Origin: Pseudomonadota bacterium
GTDB taxonomy: Bacteria; Pseudomonadota; Gammaproteobacteria; Steroidobacterales; Steroidobacteraceae
Reading direction: 5' to 3'
Assembly (NCBI GenBank): GCA_018261655.1
Contig: JAGTSG010000014.1
Coordinates: 1 to 64,000 of the forward strand
Length of the DNA stretch: 64,000 nt
Below, piece after piece: positions 1 through 8,220 of this stretch. The translations under genes were made by a program, and so were the position numbers. Numbering within the stretch: position 1 is the first letter of the stretch; the number at the start of each line of letters is the position of its first letter. The notes below the pieces were generated by a model that searched no databases, was not told the DNA's origin, and was given only the letters and a program-made list of their open reading frames with translations.

Positions 1-12
1 ATGACGGGGAAC

Positions 13-1317
13 TTAAGCTTTCACTTCACTCTGATGACGCGGCGGGAAAGCGGTGGCGACCGGCGGCCGCCGGCATCCGGGCTTGGTGAACAGCAGGTGG
101 ACGTCACCCAGCTGCCGCTCGAGGAACCCGCCCTCGCAGTAGCAGAGGTAGAACTCCCACATGCGCACGAACTCGTCCGGGTAGCCCAGCGCACGGACCT
201 CGGGAAGGCGGGCGAAGAACCGCTCGCGCCAGTGCCGGAGCGTCGTGGCGTAGTGCGGGCCGATGTCCTCGAGGTGAAAGAGCTTCATGTCCGTGGCGCG
301 CCTCGCGGACTCCAGGATCACGCTCACCGACGGGATGAAGCTGCCCGGGAAGATGAAACGCTGGATGAAGTCGACGGACTTCAGCGCCTGCTCGTAGAAC
401 TGGTCCTGGAGCGTGATCGCCTGGATCAGCGCGGCGCCCCGTGGTTCGAGCAGCGCCGAGCACTTGCCCAGGTAGGTGTCGAGGTAGCGATGCCCGACGG
501 CCTCGACCATCTCGATCGACGCCAGCTTGTCGTAGGTGCCCTTCAGGTCCCGGTAGTCGTCGAGCAGCAGGGTCACCTGCGAGCCGAGGCCCTCGCGGGC
601 GATCAGGTCCGCGGCGTAGTCGTGCTGCTCGCGTGAGATCGTCGTCGTCGTGACGTGCACGCCGTAGTGCTTCGCCGCGTGCACGGCCAGCCCGCCCCAG
701 CCGGTGCCGATCTCGACCAGCCTTTCGCCGGGGCGCAGGTCGAGCTTGCGGCACACGGCGTCGAACTTGGCGACCGAGGCCTCGTACAGGCTCGCCTGCG
801 GCGTCTCGAAGATGCCGCAGGAGTAGGCCATGGTCTCGTCCAGGAACAGGCGGAACAGGTCGTTGCCGAGGTCGTAATGCGCGGCGATGTTGCGGCGGCT
901 GCCTTCGGGGCTGTTGCGGTTCAACCAGTGCAGGAGGCGCCGCAGCGGGGCGCTGACGACGGCGAGACCGGAATCCATGGCGTTCATCAGCTCACGGTTG
1001 ACCACCATGATGCGCACGAGCGCCGTGAGGTCGTCGCAGGTCCAGTCGCCGCGGATCCACGACTCGCCGGCGCCGACGGTCCCGCCGAACGCGGCGTCCG
1101 CCCAGAACTGCGGGTGCCTCACCTCGAGGGTCGCGGACAGCGGGCAGCGGGCCGTGCGGCGCCCGAAGTCGAGCGTCTCGCCGTCCTCGACGATGCGCAG
1201 CCGCCCGTCGGGGAGGCGGGAGAACAGGCCGAGCATCGAGCGCCGGCCGAGTGCCTGGATGGGGCCTGCCTGCGCGACCGGGCTCGCACCTGCCGCGGGA
1301 ACGATGGAAGGCTTCAT
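13..1317 (-). CDS. cfa: Cyclopropane-fatty-acyl-phospholipid synthase family methyltransferase
   Basis: A SAM-dependent methyltransferase of the CFA synthase family (434 aa). It would methylenate or methylate double bonds in membrane phospholipid acyl chains. Visible are the family landmarks AHYDLGN (about residues 146-152), AYSCG (164-168, the region of the active-site Cys) and the SAM-binding loop VEIGTGWGG (201-209). The first ~85 residues are the usual family N-terminal domain, so the length is near full. It is the last gene of a tightly overlapping six-gene minus-strand operon: its ATG overlaps the end of the DUF1365 gene by 4 bp. The neighbours (desaturase, FAD oxidoreductase, photolyase) suggest lipid remodelling under light or singlet-oxygen stress, which is inference. 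A related methyltransferase making branched or furan fatty acids is possible. Confidence 0.92.
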   Translation of the reverse strand: MKPSIVPAAGASPVAQAGPIQALGRRSMLGLFSRLPDGRLRIVEDGETLDFGRRTARCPLSATLEVRHPQFWADAAFGGTVGAGESWIRGDWTCDDLTALVRIMVVNRELMNAMDSGLAVVSAPLRRLLHWLNRNSPEGSRRNIAAHYDLGNDLFRLFLDETMAYSCGIFETPQASLYEASVAKFDAVCRKLDLRPGERLVEIGTGWGGLAVHAAKHYGVHVTTTTISREQHDYAADLIAREGLGSQVTLLLDDYRDLKGTYDKLASIEMVEAVGHRYLDTYLGKCSALLEPRGAALIQAITLQDQFYEQALKSVDFIQRFIFPGSFIPSVSVILESARRATDMKLFHLEDIGPHYATTLRHWRERFFARLPEVRALGYPDEFVRMWEFYLCYCEGGFLERQLGDVHLLFTKPGCRRPPVATAFPPRHQSEVKA

Positions 1318-2102
1318 GGGGAGGTCCTCGTCGTTGCGGTCTCGCGGGGCCCGGACTTCGACGGGTGGGTGAAGACGGGGACCCGCTTCAGCAGCAGGCG
1401 CAGCGCCTGCCAGTAGATCATCGCCACGACCTTCAGCGTCATGAGCGGGTAGGCGAGCAGGGCGCGATCCAGCGCGCGCGCACTGATCGGCTCCCGCCTG
1501 AGGTCCAGCGTGGCGTCGAACACGCGCTCGCCGTCACGGTGGTTCTCCACGTGCACGTGCAGCGAGGGGCCCGGCTCGTCGAATCGCCAGTCGTAGTCCA
1601 TGCCCATCGGCATGAAAGGCGAGACGTGAAATGCCTTCGCGAACCGCCAGCACAGGGCGCGGCCCTCGCGTTTGGCGGTGCCGGCGTCCAGCACGTAGGC
1701 ATGGCGCTCGTCCCAGGGCGTATTGTTGATGTCCGCCACGACGTAACGCACGGCGGTCCCGGTGGCGTCGAAGCAGTAGTAGAACGTCACCGGGTTCATG
1801 CAGTAGCCGAAGTAGCGCAGGTGGGTGAGCATGCGGATCGGCCCGTCGGGTCGCACGCCCGCCTGCGCCTCGACGCGCGCGCGGACTGCTTCGTCGAGCG
1901 GCAATTCCGCGGGACCGAGGTAGTCGCTGCGACGGAACCAGGCCGGCGCCGGCCGCCGGGCCGACCACAGCCAACTGGCATCGAAGACGCCGGGGAGCTC
2001 TGCCAGGTCGAGATAGACCATGAACAGCCGGTAGCGGAAGGCGTTCCCCGCCGGCGCCCGGCGGCGATGCCTAACCCACCCTGCGTAGAGGCAGCTCTGC
2101 AC
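1314..2102 (-). CDS. DUF1365 family protein
   Basis: A 262-aa protein of the DUF1365 family, recognised from its N-terminal LYAGWVRHRR, the central MNPVTFYYCFD segment and its position next to a cfa-type gene and an FAD oxidoreductase. DUF1365 has no established reaction; in other proteobacteria it co-occurs with cyclopropane synthase and photolyase in light-responsive loci. The start is a GTG chosen because homology begins two to three codons later. The open frame continues further upstream but there encodes the shadow of the FAD oxidoreductase. The gene overlaps the preceding gene by 32 bp and the following one by 4 bp, so translational coupling is likely. The start is the least certain part. 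Confidence 0.85.
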   Translation of the reverse strand: MQSCLYAGWVRHRRRAPAGNAFRYRLFMVYLDLAELPGVFDASWLWSARRPAPAWFRRSDYLGPAELPLDEAVRARVEAQAGVRPDGPIRMLTHLRYFGYCMNPVTFYYCFDATGTAVRYVVADINNTPWDERHAYVLDAGTAKREGRALCWRFAKAFHVSPFMPMGMDYDWRFDEPGPSLHVHVENHRDGERVFDATLDLRREPISARALDRALLAYPLMTLKVVAMIYWQALRLLLKRVPVFTHPSKSGPRETATTRTSP

Positions 2103-3348
2103 TGTCTGTCCACCGCTCGAACTGCGACAGGACCGTGAGCCCGCTGACGAGGCCGTCCTCGTGGAAGCCACTGCGCCAGTATGCGCCGCAGTAGAAGCTG
2201 CGGCGCTGGCCGCTGATCTCGCCGTGGCGCTTCTGCGCGGCGACACCCTCCGGCGTGTAGACCGGATGGCTGTAGCTGAACCGGCGCAGGACCTGCTTCT
2301 CGTCGACCAGGTCACCGAGGTTGAGCGACACCAGGTAGCGGCGCCGCGTCCCGAGCGCCTGCAGCACGTTCATGTCGTAGGTCAGGGCCACTCCGCGACC
2401 CGCGTCGCGGCGCAGGTGATAGTTCCACGCCGCGCGGGCCAGCGGACGCCGCGGCAGCACCGACTCGTCGGTGTGCAGGATCACGTCGTTGGGCGCGTAG
2501 GGGAACGCGCCGAGGATCTGCCGCTCCGCGTCGGACGCGTCCTCGAGCATCGCCAGCGCCTGGTCGCTGTGGCAGGCGAACACGACGGCATCGGCGTGGA
2601 CGGTCTCGCCGCGGCGGGTTCGCAGCACGACCTCGTGCGGCAGGCGCCGCACCGATGCCACCGGCGTCGAGGTGCGGATCGACCGGGCGAACGGCGCGGC
2701 CAGCTTGCGGACGTACTCCCGCGAGCCGCCGGTGACCGCCTTCCACTGCGGGCGGTCGTCGACGGAAAGGAATCCGTGCCGGTGGAAGAAGTCGATGAAG
2801 AAGCGTGCCGGGAAGCGCAGCATCGCGTCGGCGTCGGCCGACCAGATGGCGCGGCCCATCGGCACGATGTAGCGCTCGATGAAGGCGCCGCGGAACCCGT
2901 GCGCCTCGAGCCAGTCCCCGAGCGGCGTGTTCTCGTCGCCCGCGGCGAGGAAGCGCGGTGCGACGCGGTTGAAGCGCAGGATCTCCCAGATCATGTGCAG
3001 GAACCGCGGGTTCAGCAGGTTGCGGCGCTGCGCAAACAGCGCGTTGACGGAGGTGCCGTTGTACTCGAGCCCGGTGCGCTCGCATTGCAGGCTGAAGCTC
3101 ATGTCCGACGGCTGCCAGGCAACGCCGAGCCGCCCGAGCATCGCGATGAAGTTCGGGTAGGTCCAGTCGTTGAAGACGATGAAGCCCGTGTCCACGGCGA
3201 CGAGGCGGCCGTCTTCCTCGACGTCGACCGTGCTGGTGTGGCCGCCGACCCAGTCCTCGGCCTCCAGCACCGTCAGCTCGTGGCGGCCTGCGAGTCCCGC
3301 CGCGACGGTGAGGCCTGCGATGCCGCTGCCGACGATGGCGACCCTCAT
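2071..3348 (-). CDS. FAD/NAD(P)-binding amine-oxidase-like protein (COG2907 type)
   Basis: A 425-aa flavoprotein. The N-terminus carries a Rossmann FAD-binding motif, VGSGIAGLTVAAGL, followed by the ELTVLEAEDWVGGHTST ribose-binding segment typical of flavin amine oxidases and desaturases. This is the COG2907-like oxidoreductase that accompanies DUF1365 and cfa genes in many proteobacteria. The substrate is unknown; an oxidation or desaturation step on a modified fatty acyl chain is the contextual guess. The ATG was chosen because the nucleotide-binding fold begins at residue 1-2 and the codon overlaps the desaturase stop (ATGA). A longer in-frame extension covers the desaturase in another frame and is not real. 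Confidence 0.88.
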   Translation of the reverse strand: MRVAIVGSGIAGLTVAAGLAGRHELTVLEAEDWVGGHTSTVDVEEDGRLVAVDTGFIVFNDWTYPNFIAMLGRLGVAWQPSDMSFSLQCERTGLEYNGTSVNALFAQRRNLLNPRFLHMIWEILRFNRVAPRFLAAGDENTPLGDWLEAHGFRGAFIERYIVPMGRAIWSADADAMLRFPARFFIDFFHRHGFLSVDDRPQWKAVTGGSREYVRKLAAPFARSIRTSTPVASVRRLPHEVVLRTRRGETVHADAVVFACHSDQALAMLEDASDAERQILGAFPYAPNDVILHTDESVLPRRPLARAAWNYHLRRDAGRGVALTYDMNVLQALGTRRRYLVSLNLGDLVDEKQVLRRFSYSHPVYTPEGVAAQKRHGEISGQRRSFYCGAYWRSGFHEDGLVSGLTVLSQFERWTDSAELPLRRVG

Positions 3349-4298
3349 GGCCGGTCTCCCGGCCGCGCGTCGCGCACCGCCACGGGAATCGGCTTCAGGT
3401 CCCAGACGACGCCGAGCCACGACAGCAGCTTCAGGCCGTACCAGGTCAGGTCGATTTCCCACCAGTAGAAGCCCTGGCGGACCGAGCTGGGATAGTGGTG
3501 GTGGTTGTTGTGCCAGCCCTCGCCCAGCGTGAGCAGCGCCAGCCAGAAGTTGTTGCGGCTGTCGTCGCCGGTGGCGTAACGCTGCCGGCCGAACACGTGG
3601 CACAGCGAGTTGATGGTGTAGGTCGCGTGGTACACGGCCACCGTGGACACGAAGAAGCCCCAGACCAGCAGCTGACCGCCGCTGGTGCCGAGTTCCGGCC
3701 GGTGGGCCTCGAGCCAGTTGCCGGCCCACAGCAGGGCCACGGCCAGCGCGACCGGCGCCACGATGTCGAACCGGTCCAGCCAGCGCAGTTCCGGGAATCG
3801 CTCCAGGTCCTTCACGCGCGAGAGATCCGGCCGGAAGCCGCCCTGCGTGAGGAACCACCCCATGTGGCTCGACAGGAAGCCCTTGTGCCGTGGCGAGTGC
3901 GGGTCCTCGGGACGGTCCGAATAGGCGTGGTGGTGCCGATGGTGCGCCGCCCACCAGAGCGGACCGCGCTGCGCTGAACTGGCGCCGAGCAGGCCGAAGA
4001 GGAACTGGGCAGTACGCGAGGTCCTGAAACTGCGGTGGGAGAAGTAGCGGTGGTAGAAGCCCGTGACCGCGAACATCCGCAGCACGTATAGCGCCGCGGC
4101 CACGGCCAGGGCGGTGGCGCTGACGCCGACCTGGAAGACGGCCAGGCAGGCAGCGTGCATCAGGATGAACGGCACGATGCGCATCCAGTCCACCGCGTCG
4201 GGGCGGGCCGGCGCAGGCAGGTCGGCGTGGTCCGAGGCGATCCACCGCAGCAGCGCCCGCCAGGGGCGCCAGGCGTCCTGCGTCGCGGCGCGCTGCAT
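3345..4298 (-). CDS. Acyl-CoA / fatty acid delta-9-type desaturase
   Basis: A membrane-bound di-iron desaturase (317 aa) introducing double bonds into acyl chains. All three histidine boxes are present: HRYFSH early, HHRHHH in the middle and HNNHHH near the C-terminus. These flank hydrophobic stretches expected to form four transmembrane segments. The product would provide unsaturated chains that the adjacent cyclopropane synthase could modify. Its ATG overlaps the stop of the chalcone-isomerase-like gene (TGATG) and its stop overlaps the ATG of the FAD oxidoreductase, so it is fully embedded in the operon. Whether it acts on acyl-CoA or phospholipid cannot be told from sequence. Confidence 0.92.
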   Translation of the reverse strand: MQRAATQDAWRPWRALLRWIASDHADLPAPARPDAVDWMRIVPFILMHAACLAVFQVGVSATALAVAAALYVLRMFAVTGFYHRYFSHRSFRTSRTAQFLFGLLGASSAQRGPLWWAAHHRHHHAYSDRPEDPHSPRHKGFLSSHMGWFLTQGGFRPDLSRVKDLERFPELRWLDRFDIVAPVALAVALLWAGNWLEAHRPELGTSGGQLLVWGFFVSTVAVYHATYTINSLCHVFGRQRYATGDDSRNNFWLALLTLGEGWHNNHHHYPSSVRQGFYWWEIDLTWYGLKLLSWLGVVWDLKPIPVAVRDARPGDRP

Positions 4299-4852
4299 CA
4301 GCGGTCGTTTCCTTGCTCGCCGAGCAGCTGCGCGCGCAGGTCCTGGATCGCCGTCCGCGAGTCGAGCCAGATCCTGAGGAAGGCGGGACCGAACTCAGGG
4401 TCCTTCACCTGGCCGAGCAAGCCCCGGCTGTCGAAGAACAGGGTTCCCTGGCCCGGCACCACGACGGCGGTGAGGTTGTCGCCACGGGCGACGTCCTTCC
4501 AGATCCGGTCGAGCTCGCGGGACCAGGCCGTCCGCGCGGGCGCCGGGGCGAGCGCGAGGCGTTCCCACTCGCCTGCGGTGATCTCGATCAGCTGCTGGCG
4601 CGAGAACTTGCGCTCGTACCACAGCGCGAGCGCCACCGGCTTGCCGCCCTCGAATCCGTCGAAGCGGCCATCGGCGGTCCACAGGCTGGCCTCGTAGATG
4701 CCGAGACCGAGCCAGGTCAGGCGACCCTGTCCGACCTGGCGCAGGTCGTGTCCGGCGTCGCGCACGCTCGCCGGCAGGCCGGCCTGCGCCGACGTGGCCA
4801 TCAGCCCCGCCGCAATCAGCCCGATCCAGGCTGCCGCCCTGTGTTTCCTCAA
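4298..4852 (-). CDS. Exported chalcone-isomerase-like protein
   Basis: A 184-aa protein with a clear signal peptide (KHRAAAWIGLIAAGLMATSAQA, cleavage likely after AQA near residue 24). The remainder matches the chalcone-isomerase-like fold family of proteobacteria, with GIYEASLW and LWYERKFS as characteristic strings. Bacterial members are periplasmic; related folds bind fatty acids, and no isomerase activity should be assumed. It lies between the photolyase and the desaturase in the same transcriptional direction, with its stop overlapping the desaturase start. The same family is found in light-inducible photolyase/DUF1365 loci elsewhere, which supports a lipid-associated role by context only. 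Confidence 0.8.
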   Translation of the reverse strand: MRKHRAAAWIGLIAAGLMATSAQAGLPASVRDAGHDLRQVGQGRLTWLGLGIYEASLWTADGRFDGFEGGKPVALALWYERKFSRQQLIEITAGEWERLALAPAPARTAWSRELDRIWKDVARGDNLTAVVVPGQGTLFFDSRGLLGQVKDPEFGPAFLRIWLDSRTAIQDLRAQLLGEQGNDR

Positions 4853-4960
4853 GTCGAACCCTCCCTGTCCAGTACAGGCGTGGATGGCATGGAGACCGCG
4901 TGGTACCCCTGCCTTTCGCGGGCTGCCGGACGTTGGATTCGTGTTCCGCGACGCGACCGG

Positions 4961-6394
4961 TCAGGCGCCGGCCTTGAGGGCCTCGAAGCGGCGCAGCGCG
5001 TCGTCGCGGCTGCCGCGCGGATCGACGATGGGCTCCGGGTAGGTCACGCCGGGCGTGACCCCGGCCGCGGCCAGCGCATCCGCCGGCGCGGCCCACGGGC
5101 AGTGCACCCAGCGGTCGGGCAGGGCGGCGAGTTCTGGGATCCAGCGCCGGATGTAGTGCCGGCCGGGATCGAACTTCTCCGCCTGAAGGACCGGGTTGAA
5201 GACCCGGTAGTAGGGAGCCGCGTCGGCGCCGCATCCGGCGGTCCACTGCCAGCCCAGCGTGTTGTTCGCCAGGTCGGCATCCACCAGCGTGTCCCAGAAC
5301 CAGCGCGCGCCCTCGAGCCAGTGCATGAACAGGTTCTTGGTGAGGAGCGAGGCGACGACCATGCGGACGCGGTTGTGCATCCAGCCCGTGTGCCACAGCT
5401 CGCGCATTCCGGCGTCCACGACCGGATAGCCGGTCAGTCCGCGCTGCCAGGCCGCGAGCTGCGCCGTGTCGCGGCGCCAGTCGAGACGCTCGAAGCGGCC
5501 GTCGAGGGGCGTGTCGACGGTGTGAGGATAGTGATAGAGCAGGTGGTGCGCGAACTCACGCCAGCCGAGCTCGCGCACGAAGGCATCGGCGCCGGTTCCG
5601 CCGCCGGGAGCCGCCTGGCGGGCGGCCGCCAGCGCCTGGCGGGGCGACAGCTCGCCAAAGTGCAGGTGCGGCGAGATGCGCGACGTACCCGCCACGTCCG
5701 GCCGGTCACGATCCCGCCCGTAGTCCGCCAGCGCGTCACGCGTGAACGTGTCGAGCGCCTTCAGCGCGCCCGGCTCGCCCGGTTGCCAGGCCTCCGCGAG
5801 CCCCGCGTCCCAGCGGATGCGGGGCGCGAGGTCGAGTTCCTCGAGCGGCACGCTGGCCAGCGCATGCTCGCCGCCACCGATGCGGCGGGGCGCGGCGCGC
5901 GGCGGCGCTATCCCATCCACGGAGGCCATGCAGGTCTTCCAGAACGGCGTGAAGACGCGGTAGGGGTCGCCGCTGCGGGTCTGGACGGTCCAGGGCTCGA
6001 ACAGCAGGTGGCCGTTCTGCGAGGCGGCATGCAGGCCACGGGCGACGAGTGCCGACTTCACCGCCCGGTCGCGGGCGATCGCGGCCGGTTCGTAGAGACG
6101 GTTCCAGTGCACCGAGGTCGCGCCGGTTTCCTTGGCCAGCTGGAGCAGGGCCTCCAGGCTAGGGCCGCGACGGATCACGAGCCGGCTGCCGCGCTGGTCC
6201 AGGTCGGCTGCCAGCGACGAGAGGCTGCGGTGCAGCCACCAGCGGCTCGCCGCGCCGGGAGACCAGCGGCCGTCCTCTTCAGGCGCGTGCAGGTAGACCG
6301 GGACGACGACGTCCGCGCTGGCCCGGGCTTCTTCGAGCGCAGGGTTGTCGGTCAGCCGCAGGTCGCGGCGGAACCACACGATGGCAACGCTCAC
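4961..6394 (-). CDS. phr: Deoxyribodipyrimidine photolyase
   Basis: A 477-aa DNA photolyase/cryptochrome that repairs cyclobutane pyrimidine dimers using blue light. The N-terminal antenna domain begins VAIVWFRRDLRLTDNPAL. The C-terminal FAD domain shows GTSRISPHLHFGELSP, GYPVVDAGMRELW, GWMHNRVRM and DADLANNTLGWQW. The Asn near FAD N5 and the Trp-rich electron path are therefore present. The start is a GTG preceded by AGGAAAGG eight bases upstream. It is the first gene of the lipid-modification operon, 108 bp before the chalcone-isomerase-like gene. No LitR, ChrR/sigma-E or other photoregulator gene is adjacent. Confidence 0.95.
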   Translation of the reverse strand: MSVAIVWFRRDLRLTDNPALEEARASADVVVPVYLHAPEEDGRWSPGAASRWWLHRSLSSLAADLDQRGSRLVIRRGPSLEALLQLAKETGATSVHWNRLYEPAAIARDRAVKSALVARGLHAASQNGHLLFEPWTVQTRSGDPYRVFTPFWKTCMASVDGIAPPRAAPRRIGGGEHALASVPLEELDLAPRIRWDAGLAEAWQPGEPGALKALDTFTRDALADYGRDRDRPDVAGTSRISPHLHFGELSPRQALAAARQAAPGGGTGADAFVRELGWREFAHHLLYHYPHTVDTPLDGRFERLDWRRDTAQLAAWQRGLTGYPVVDAGMRELWHTGWMHNRVRMVVASLLTKNLFMHWLEGARWFWDTLVDADLANNTLGWQWTAGCGADAAPYYRVFNPVLQAEKFDPGRHYIRRWIPELAALPDRWVHCPWAAPADALAAAGVTPGVTYPEPIVDPRGSRDDALRRFEALKAGA

Positions 6395-6432
6395 GGTCGG
6401 GCCTTTCCTGCGTCCGGTGACTGGGGAGGGGT

Positions 6433-6473
6433 GGCTTCACGGCGAAGCCCGCGCGGCGCTGCACGCCGCGCGG
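6433..6473 (-). terminator. Two adjacent GC hairpins between htpX and phr
   Basis: In the 136-bp gap between htpX and the photolyase gene there are two consecutive perfect stem-loops. GGCTTC/GAAGCC (6433-6438 with 6444-6449) is followed by a 10-bp stem CCGCGCGGCG/CGCCGCGCGG (6449-6458 with 6464-6473, 5-nt loop). Both lie downstream of the htpX stop and upstream of the phr GTG. There is no U-tract, so this could be an attenuating or mRNA-stabilising structure rather than an intrinsic terminator. Confidence 0.35.
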
Positions 6474-6530
6474 CCTTCCCCACCTTGTTCGCAGGCGGCG
6501 GCCGCCGTGGATTCGGCGGCCGCGCCGGCG

Positions 6531-7403
6531 TCACTGGTTGCGCAGCGCAGCGATCCGTTCGTCGAGCGGCGGGTGGCTCAGGAACAGCTTCTTCAGCCCC
6601 TGGCCGAGGCCGCCGGCGATACCGAAGGCGGCCATCTGGTCGGGCAGGGCGTGGGGCTGGCTGCGTTTGAGCGCCTCCAGCGCGCCGATCATGTTGTGGC
6701 GTCCGGCGAGATTTGCGCCGCCGGAGTCCGCGCGGAACTCGCGCTGGCGCGAGAACCACATGACGATCATGGTCGCCAGGAAGGCGAGCACCAGCTCGGC
6801 GACGATCGTCGTGATCCAGAACGCCGGGCCGTGCCCTTCGCGGTTGCCGAAGACGACCTTGTCGACGACGCTGCCAATGACGCGCGAGAACACGAACACG
6901 AAGGTGTTGACCACGCCCTGGATCAGCGTGAGCGTCACCATGTCGCCGTTCGCGACGTGACTGACCTCGTGGCCGAGGACGGCCTCGACTTCCTCGCGTG
7001 ACATGCGGTTGACGAGCCCGCTGGAGACCGCCACCAGCGCGTTGTTCTTGTTCGCACCGGTGGCGAAGGCATTCGGCTCCGGCGAGTCGAAGAAGCCGAC
7101 TTCCGGCATGCCGATGCCGGCCAGCTGCGCCTGCCGGCGCACCGTCTCCACCAGCCAGGTCTCGGTCGGTGTGCGCGGCTGTTCGATGACCTTCACGCCC
7201 ATCATCTTCTTCGCGGTCCACTTGGACATGGCGAGGGAGACGAACGCGCCGCCGAAGCCGATCAGCGCGCCGAACACCAGCAGCGAATTGAAGTTGATGC
7301 CCTGCTGGTCGAGCCACGGCTCGAAGCCGAGGAGCCTCAGCGTGATGCTCGCGACGATGAGGATCGCGAAGTTGGTGACCAGGAACAGCAGGATGCGTTT
7401 CAT
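6531..7403 (-). CDS. htpX: Membrane zinc metalloprotease HtpX
   Basis: A 290-aa M48-family inner-membrane endopeptidase that degrades misfolded membrane proteins. Two N-terminal transmembrane segments ([17 protein letters not shown] and [18 protein letters not shown]) precede the zinc site HEVSH, with the third ligand region EFRADSGGA about 70 residues later. Two more hydrophobic segments lie between them. Length and order match E. coli HtpX closely. The ATG is preceded by GGAGAGAGA at good spacing; a longer frame upstream lacks homology. The gene is transcribed away from the winged-helix regulator across a 350-bp gap. Heat or envelope-stress control is known for the family, but no promoter could be assigned here. 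Confidence 0.96.
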   Translation of the reverse strand: MKRILLFLVTNFAILIVASITLRLLGFEPWLDQQGINFNSLLVFGALIGFGGAFVSLAMSKWTAKKMMGVKVIEQPRTPTETWLVETVRRQAQLAGIGMPEVGFFDSPEPNAFATGANKNNALVAVSSGLVNRMSREEVEAVLGHEVSHVANGDMVTLTLIQGVVNTFVFVFSRVIGSVVDKVVFGNREGHGPAFWITTIVAELVLAFLATMIVMWFSRQREFRADSGGANLAGRHNMIGALEALKRSQPHALPDQMAAFGIAGGLGQGLKKLFLSHPPLDERIAALRNQ

Positions 7404-7658
7404 TGGGCTCTCTCTCCGTGGATCCGGTTCGCGTCGTTCTGACCGCGGCCGCCCGCGCCGGGTTCCGGACGGGGCCGCCATGCTATCAGTCCGGGGCGCG
7501 TCGCCAACGTGGGGCCGCGGGCGCGGCGTTCAAGCGCTCCCCGGTCCCCCTGCCGGGCCGTCGCGGCACCTGTCCTGGACGGGCGGCAGGTGCGGCGCCG
7601 GCCTCCATCGCGGAAATCCGTAAACCTCCCGCAAGGCTGCCCATGTGACAATCCTCTC

Positions 7659-7687
7659 TTGAAACGGTATTAATGAACAATTAAACA
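7659..7687 (+). promoter_or_regulatory. Candidate sigma-70-type promoter in the htpX/regulator gap
   Basis: The 350-bp divergent gap contains one conspicuously AT-rich patch (about 7650-7720) in otherwise GC-rich DNA. TTGAAA at 7659-7664 is followed after 17 nt by TAAACA at 7682-7687. This would place a start point about 60 nt upstream of the winged-helix gene. Further alternatives (TTGCAT at 7693, TATTAA at 7669) overlap the same patch, so the exact elements are uncertain. No other gene is seen in the gap. Confidence 0.35.
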
Positions 7688-7754
7688 AGAACTTGCATTC
7701 GTTTGTACGGTATCCGTTCCTGAAACCGGCGCCACGCCCGGGTGGAGTGCACGC

Positions 7755-8144
7755 ATGGGACCGACGGCAAAGGGCGAACAGGGGGTCGGCAGGGATCCGG
7801 GTCCGCCGGCTGCGCAACCGCCGGGGCAGGGCAGGCACTGGACCTTCCTGTCCAATCATGGGCACGTGCTGATCTGCCTGGCGCGCGATCCCGAGGCCCG
7901 GCTCCGGGATGTCGCGGTCGCGGTGGGCATCACCGAGAGGGCGGTGCAGAAGATCGTCTCCGACCTCGAGGAGGCGGGCGTGGTCGAGCGCGTGCGCGAC
8001 GGGCGTCGCAATCGCTACCGGTTGTTCCTGGACAAGCCGTTGCGGCATCCGATCGAGGCCCACCGCACGGTGGGCGCCCTGCTGGGCACGATCCTGAACC
8101 CGGTGACCGTGAAGCGCCTGCTGGATGCCGCCGCAGCGGAGTGA
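7755..8144 (+). CDS. Winged-helix (MarR/ArsR-like) transcriptional regulator
   Basis: A 129-aa DNA-binding protein. After a disordered Gly/Pro-rich N-terminus (about 25 residues) comes a winged helix. [21 protein letters not shown] is the helix-turn-helix at about 50-70, with [15 protein letters not shown] as the wing. Sequence style is that of small archaeal/bacterial ArsR-MarR-like regulators; no metal- or thiol-sensing Cys pair is present (one Cys only), and the effector is unknown. GGAG lies eight bases before the ATG. It is followed at 77 bp by an ArnT-like glycosyltransferase in the same direction, which may be its target, but nothing proves that. Confidence 0.75.
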   Translation: MGPTAKGEQGVGRDPGPPAAQPPGQGRHWTFLSNHGHVLICLARDPEARLRDVAVAVGITERAVQKIVSDLEEAGVVERVRDGRRNRYRLFLDKPLRHPIEAHRTVGALLGTILNPVTVKRLLDAAAAE

Positions 8145-8220
8145 TCAGCCTGCCGGGATCTACCGGCCTGTCGGGATGCGCGCCGATGGCCATGGTTGAA
8201 ACGACCTGGGAAAACGCCTG

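Noticed and set aside
4313-6670. Plus-strand open frame of 785 codons across the photolyase
   Set aside because: Shadow frame; the minus strand codes for photolyase and the chalcone-isomerase-like protein with good motifs and ribosome-binding sites.
7486-7680. Small minus-strand frame upstream of htpX as a gene
   Set aside because: Pro/Arg-rich composition typical of antisense GC frames, no homology, and it lies in the promoter gap.
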